Positions 6,595 to 9,197 of a stretch of 9,197 bases of DNA are shown one piece after another. The first letter of the stretch is position 1. The number at the start of each line of letters is the position of its first letter. The DNA is from Deltaproteobacteria bacterium. GTDB taxonomy: Bacteria > Desulfobacterota > Desulfobulbia > Desulfobulbales > SURF-16. Where the stretch lies: positions 1 to 9,197 of the forward strand of contig JAOZSN010000119.1 of assembly GCA_029939635.1 (NCBI GenBank). Direction: 5' to 3'. The notes beneath the pieces were generated by a model that was not told the origin of the DNA, ran no database searches, and saw only the letters and a list, made by a program, of their open reading frames with translations. The position numbers and the translations under genes are program-made.

Positions 6595-8325
6595 ATGAGT
6601 GTCAAATTAAAACTCTCTCTCTCCATCGCAGGTCTCTCTTTCATCATTGTTGCCATGTTTCTGGCTACCTGGCTCACCACCAATCAACAAAAATCAGATG
6701 GCCTTGTCATCAACCTGGCCGGACGTCAGCGTATGCTCAGCCAAAAGATGTGCAAGGAAATCCTCGGCTTTGAGATAAAACGCCAACAAACAGGCAGCAT
6801 TGATATGGCTCTGGCGGCTACCATAAAAAATACAGTTGCAGTTTTTGATGCCACCCTAACGGCCCTGCGTAACGGTGGCGATGCCCCAGTTGAGCCGAAT
6901 ATGAAGACCACCACCTTCAAAAAAATTCCGGCCGCCCAAGGAGATGCTGCCAGCCAGCTCACCGAGGTCAACAGGATATGGCAACAGTTTAAACCCCATG
7001 TGGAGACAATTATCGCCTCAGACCAGCCTCAGAGCGAGCATATCGCCTTTGTCTCCATAAATAATATCCCTTTACTTAAAGCCATGCACAAGGCCGTAGG
7101 CACCCTACAGAAACAATCGGAAGGCAGGGTTACCACCCTTCTCATCCGCCAGCTTGTCGGTATTGTCTTTGGCGTAGCCGCCATGCTTTTTGCTATTATT
7201 ACTATCTTGAACATTATTAAGCGACTCAATAACATTGCAGCCTTTGCCGATCAATTAGGGAGGGGCAACCTCACCGCCACCTCAAAAGTCTCGGGCCAAG
7301 ATGAACTAGGTATCATCGGGGCAAAACTAGATAAAATGACGGTTAGACTCCACACTATGGTGCGCCAGATCACCGATAATGCTGGAGACCTCAATCACGA
7401 AGCAGATAATGTTATGGATATTGCCACTAATATCTTTAGCCAGAGCTCCATGGTGGAAGAAAAAAGTCAATCTGTTTCAGCAGCCGCCGAGGAGATGAGT
7501 GTCACCATGAGCAACGTCTCTGATTCAAGCACAACTATCAATAGCCAGATGAATCAAATTGCGGAGTTAGCACGAAGCTCCTCAGATAATATAGGCACCA
7601 TTGCCAACGCCACCGACGAACTCAATTCCACAGTGTCAGAGATTGCCAGCAACACAGAAAAGGCACGTACCGTCTCATCCAATGCCGTGGCCAATGTGCA
7701 AAATGCCACCAGTCGGGTGGATGAACTTGGTGTGGCAGCACATGATATCAGCAAGGTCATTGATGTTATCATGGAAATTGCCGAGCAGACCAAACTACTG
7801 GCCCTCAATGCCACCATTGAGGCAGCGCGGGCCGGGGAGGCAGGCAAAGGCTTTGCCGTGGTAGCAAATGAGGTAAAAGAGTTGGCCTCCCAGACCAACA
7901 AGGCCACCCAGGAGATCCGTGAAAAGGTTGGCACCATGCAGACATCCACCGACAACACCATCCATGAGATTACTCAGATCAACAGCGTTATCAATGAAAT
8001 CAACGAAATTATCGTTACCATTGCTGGGGCCGTGGAAGAGCAATCGGTGACCACTCAGGATATTGCCCACAATATTGGCGGTGCCTTAGACGGCATCACC
8101 CACATGGCAAATAGTACAGAATCAGCCAATGACTCGGTGGGACAGATCACTGACAATGTGAGTCAGGCAGCCATTGCCGCCAGTGAGGTAGCCACCTCCA
8201 TCACCGATGTCACCTCCAGCACAGGAGAAATTCACAAAGAGGGTGGACAGCTTAAGGCAGAATCGGATAAGCTGTCTACATTAAGTACTAATTTGCAAAG
8301 TATGGTTTCACAGTTTACATTATAA
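6595..8325 (+). CDS. Methyl-accepting chemotaxis protein with PilJ/NarX-like periplasmic sensor
   Basis: This is a 576-residue transmembrane receptor. TM1 is at about residues 9-28. A short periplasmic domain (about 29-183) opens with I39-N-L-A-G-R-Q-R-M-L-S49, the pattern of PilJ_N domains and close to the P-box of the NarX/NarQ nitrate sensors. TM2 is at about 187-208 and HAMP at about 209-260. The long cytoplasmic helical hairpin has the conserved tip from E397 to E429 (EQTKLLALNATIEAAR then AGEAGKGFAVVANEVKE), where CheA and CheW bind. Glu pairs suited to methylation occur at 299-300 and 481-482. There is no C-terminal CheR-tethering pentapeptide. AAGG at 6583-6586 is the likely ribosome-binding site. 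It should be the input for the CheA and CheW upstream. The ligand is unknown; an oxyanion or a surface/pilus cue are both possible. Confidence 0.94.
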   Translation: MSVKLKLSLSIAGLSFIIVAMFLATWLTTNQQKSDGLVINLAGRQRMLSQKMCKEILGFEIKRQQTGSIDMALAATIKNTVAVFDATLTALRNGGDAPVEPNMKTTTFKKIPAAQGDAASQLTEVNRIWQQFKPHVETIIASDQPQSEHIAFVSINNIPLLKAMHKAVGTLQKQSEGRVTTLLIRQLVGIVFGVAAMLFAIITILNIIKRLNNIAAFADQLGRGNLTATSKVSGQDELGIIGAKLDKMTVRLHTMVRQITDNAGDLNHEADNVMDIATNIFSQSSMVEEKSQSVSAAAEEMSVTMSNVSDSSTTINSQMNQIAELARSSSDNIGTIANATDELNSTVSEIASNTEKARTVSSNAVANVQNATSRVDELGVAAHDISKVIDVIMEIAEQTKLLALNATIEAARAGEAGKGFAVVANEVKELASQTNKATQEIREKVGTMQTSTDNTIHEITQINSVINEINEIIVTIAGAVEEQSVTTQDIAHNIGGALDGITHMANSTESANDSVGQITDNVSQAAIAASEVATSITDVTSSTGEIHKEGGQLKAESDKLSTLSTNLQSMVSQFTL

Positions 8326-8332
8326 ACAGATA

Positions 8333-8423
8333 GTAATCCGGAGACAGAAGTCAGTATCCAGAGTAACAGATGGGTACTGTGTGACACGTGACTTCTGCCT
8401 CCTGAATACGTAATACTGACTCC
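8333..8423. repeat. Second inverted heptad-repeat element, between receptor and first receiver gene
   Basis: The right half (8382-8423) reads as six 7-bp units of the form TGACTNC, for example TGACTTC at 8389 and TGACTCC at 8417. The left half carries the inverse units at 8340, 8347 and 8354, with weaker ones outside. Positions 8340-8353 pair with 8389-8402 at 13 of 14. Extending the stem to 8333-8353 with 8389-8409 gives 18 of 21. AGTCAGTAT (8349-8357) also pairs perfectly with 8413-8421, so alternative folds exist. The unit sequence differs from that before cheA, but the build is the same. It starts 8 bp after the receptor stop, so it could serve as an mRNA 3'-end or processing structure; no T-run follows. 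Confidence 0.78.
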
Positions 8424-8432
8424 TTTAAAAAC

Positions 8433-8834
8433 ATGAAAATATTAATTGCTGAAGATGATTTTATTGCCCGTAAAGTAATCTGTAAATTTCTGGAAAAGTA
8501 TGGGCAGATTGATGTGGCAGACAATGGCCAGGATGCGGTGCGCGCCTTTAGTACGGCATTTAATGAGGGGCCACGCTATGACTTGGTCTGTCTGGATATT
8601 ATGATGCCGAAAATGAACGGCCATGAAACACTGATAGCCATTCGTAAGGTGGAAGAAGATGGCCTTATTTCCCAAGAGAAACGCTGTACTATTGTTATGA
8701 CCACAGCCCTGGATGATTCCCAAAACATCTTAAAATCTTTTGATAACGAATGTAATGGCTATATAACCAAGCCCTACTCCTTTGACAAATTACAGACAGA
8801 GTTAGAGCGCATTCTCAATAGCTCTACCCATTAA
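8433..8834 (+). CDS. Single-domain response regulator (CheY-like)
   Basis: This 133-residue protein is a lone receiver. Acidic residues are E7, D8 and D9, the phosphoacceptor is D55 (in LDIMMP), T91 follows in MTTA, and K113-P114 closes the site. There is no output domain, so it acts by binding a partner or as a phosphate sink or relay. The nearest kinase is the CheA in this cluster, the likely phosphodonor. An insertion before the D55 strand (NEGPRYD) matches a receiver subtype I recall beside hybrid kinases in 'delta' lineages. No convincing Shine-Dalgarno precedes the ATG; the heptad element ends 9 bp upstream. It is about half identical to the next gene, so they are tandem paralogs. A motor-binding role is not implied. 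Confidence 0.93.
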   Translation: MKILIAEDDFIARKVICKFLEKYGQIDVADNGQDAVRAFSTAFNEGPRYDLVCLDIMMPKMNGHETLIAIRKVEEDGLISQEKRCTIVMTTALDDSQNILKSFDNECNGYITKPYSFDKLQTELERILNSSTH

Positions 8835-8838
8835 GATA

Positions 8839-9197
8839 ATGAAAATACTCATTGTAGAAGATAACTTTGTGGCGCGAAAAATTCTGGGTAATTTCCTGCA
8901 ACAACATGGTGTGGTGGATATTGCCTCAGATGGCAAAGAAGCTGTAGAGGCTGTCCAGATCTCCCTAGGAAAACAAGCACCCTATGATCTTATTTGCCTG
9001 GATATCCTTATGCCAGGCATGGATGGCAATGAAACACTTGAGAGCATCCGCCAGACCGAAGAAAATACCACTCCATACTTCCACACCAAGGTCATCATGA
9101 CCTCTTCTCTTGAGGATTCTGCCTCCATCCTCAAAGCCTTCAGCAAGCAATGTGATGGCTACCTGAAAAAACCTATTACCAAAAATAAAATTGAGCA
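8839..9197 (+). CDS. Second CheY-like single-domain response regulator, 3' end outside window
   Basis: The reading frame is open from ATG 8839 to the window edge, giving 119 complete codons. It is a receiver: E7 and D8, phosphoacceptor D55 (LDILMP), K111-P112. Compared with the gene upstream, D9 is N9 and the conserved Thr of MTTA is replaced (MTSS, S89), both tolerated in working receivers. About 38 of the first 75 residues match the upstream paralog with no gap. The gap between the two genes is 4 bp, so translation is probably coupled. Only a short C-terminal helix is probably missing, but a longer protein with an output domain cannot be excluded. Confidence 0.9.
   Translation, partial: MKILIVEDNFVARKILGNFLQQHGVVDIASDGKEAVEAVQISLGKQAPYDLICLDILMPGMDGNETLESIRQTEENTTPYFHTKVIMTSSLEDSASILKAFSKQCDGYLKKPITKNKIE

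Noticed and set aside
8333..8341. GTAATCCGG shared with window positions 1-9
   Set aside because: A single 9-bp match in 9 kb is weak evidence, and the flanking sequences do not match.
8340..8430. Intrinsic terminator after the receptor gene
   Set aside because: The long loop, mismatched stem and absence of a T-run directly after it do not fit; it is kept only as a repeat element with possible RNA structure.

Overview
The window is a compact, almost entirely plus-strand stretch of bacterial DNA of moderate GC content. The organism is probably a Desulfobacterota member, perhaps Desulfobulbales. The reasons are a small diheme c-type cytochrome next to tsaE, a CheA hybrid kinase with a Pro/Ala linker and a C-terminal receiver, and small receivers of a type I associate with sulfate- and metal-reducing 'delta' lineages. 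The taxonomic call is inference from family resemblance, not a search.

Layout. Positions 103-850 hold a short membrane-anchored protein with two CxxCH haem motifs, then tsaE (tRNA t6A synthesis ATPase). A gene-free stretch of about 200 bp follows, with a small hairpin after tsaE, a sigma70-like promoter candidate and a perfect 8+8 bp palindrome. Next comes one long co-oriented cluster. A receiver-PP2C phosphatase, an RsbW/SpoIIAB-type kinase and a STAS antagonist (1057-2917) form a complete partner-switching module. A hybrid CheA with two CheW-like domains and a receiver, a separate CheW and a transmembrane chemoreceptor with a PilJ/NarX-like sensor motif (3000-8325) form a chemosensory module. 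Two tandem single-domain receivers follow (8433 to the window edge); the second is cut by the window end.

Likely working. The receptor senses a periplasmic ligand and, through CheW, controls CheA autophosphorylation. Phosphate can go to CheA's own receiver, to the two small receivers, or to the receiver of the PP2C protein. The phosphorylated PP2C protein would dephosphorylate the STAS protein, which then captures the RsbW-like kinase or engages another target. The receptor-to-CheA-to-partner-switch wiring is inferred from gene order. No sigma factor, CheR, CheB or flagellar gene is visible, so the output may be transcription, c-di-GMP or surface behaviour rather than swimming.

The least expected structure is non-coding. 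Two elements built of 7-bp units in inverted halves (2923-2992 and 8333-8423) bracket the cheA-cheW-receptor block. The first is an uninterrupted series of five plus five heptads ending 7 bp before the cheA ATG, and it contributes most of the likely Shine-Dalgarno. No wholly new system is evident. The heptad elements and the coupling of chemosensory and partner-switch modules most deserve a second look.
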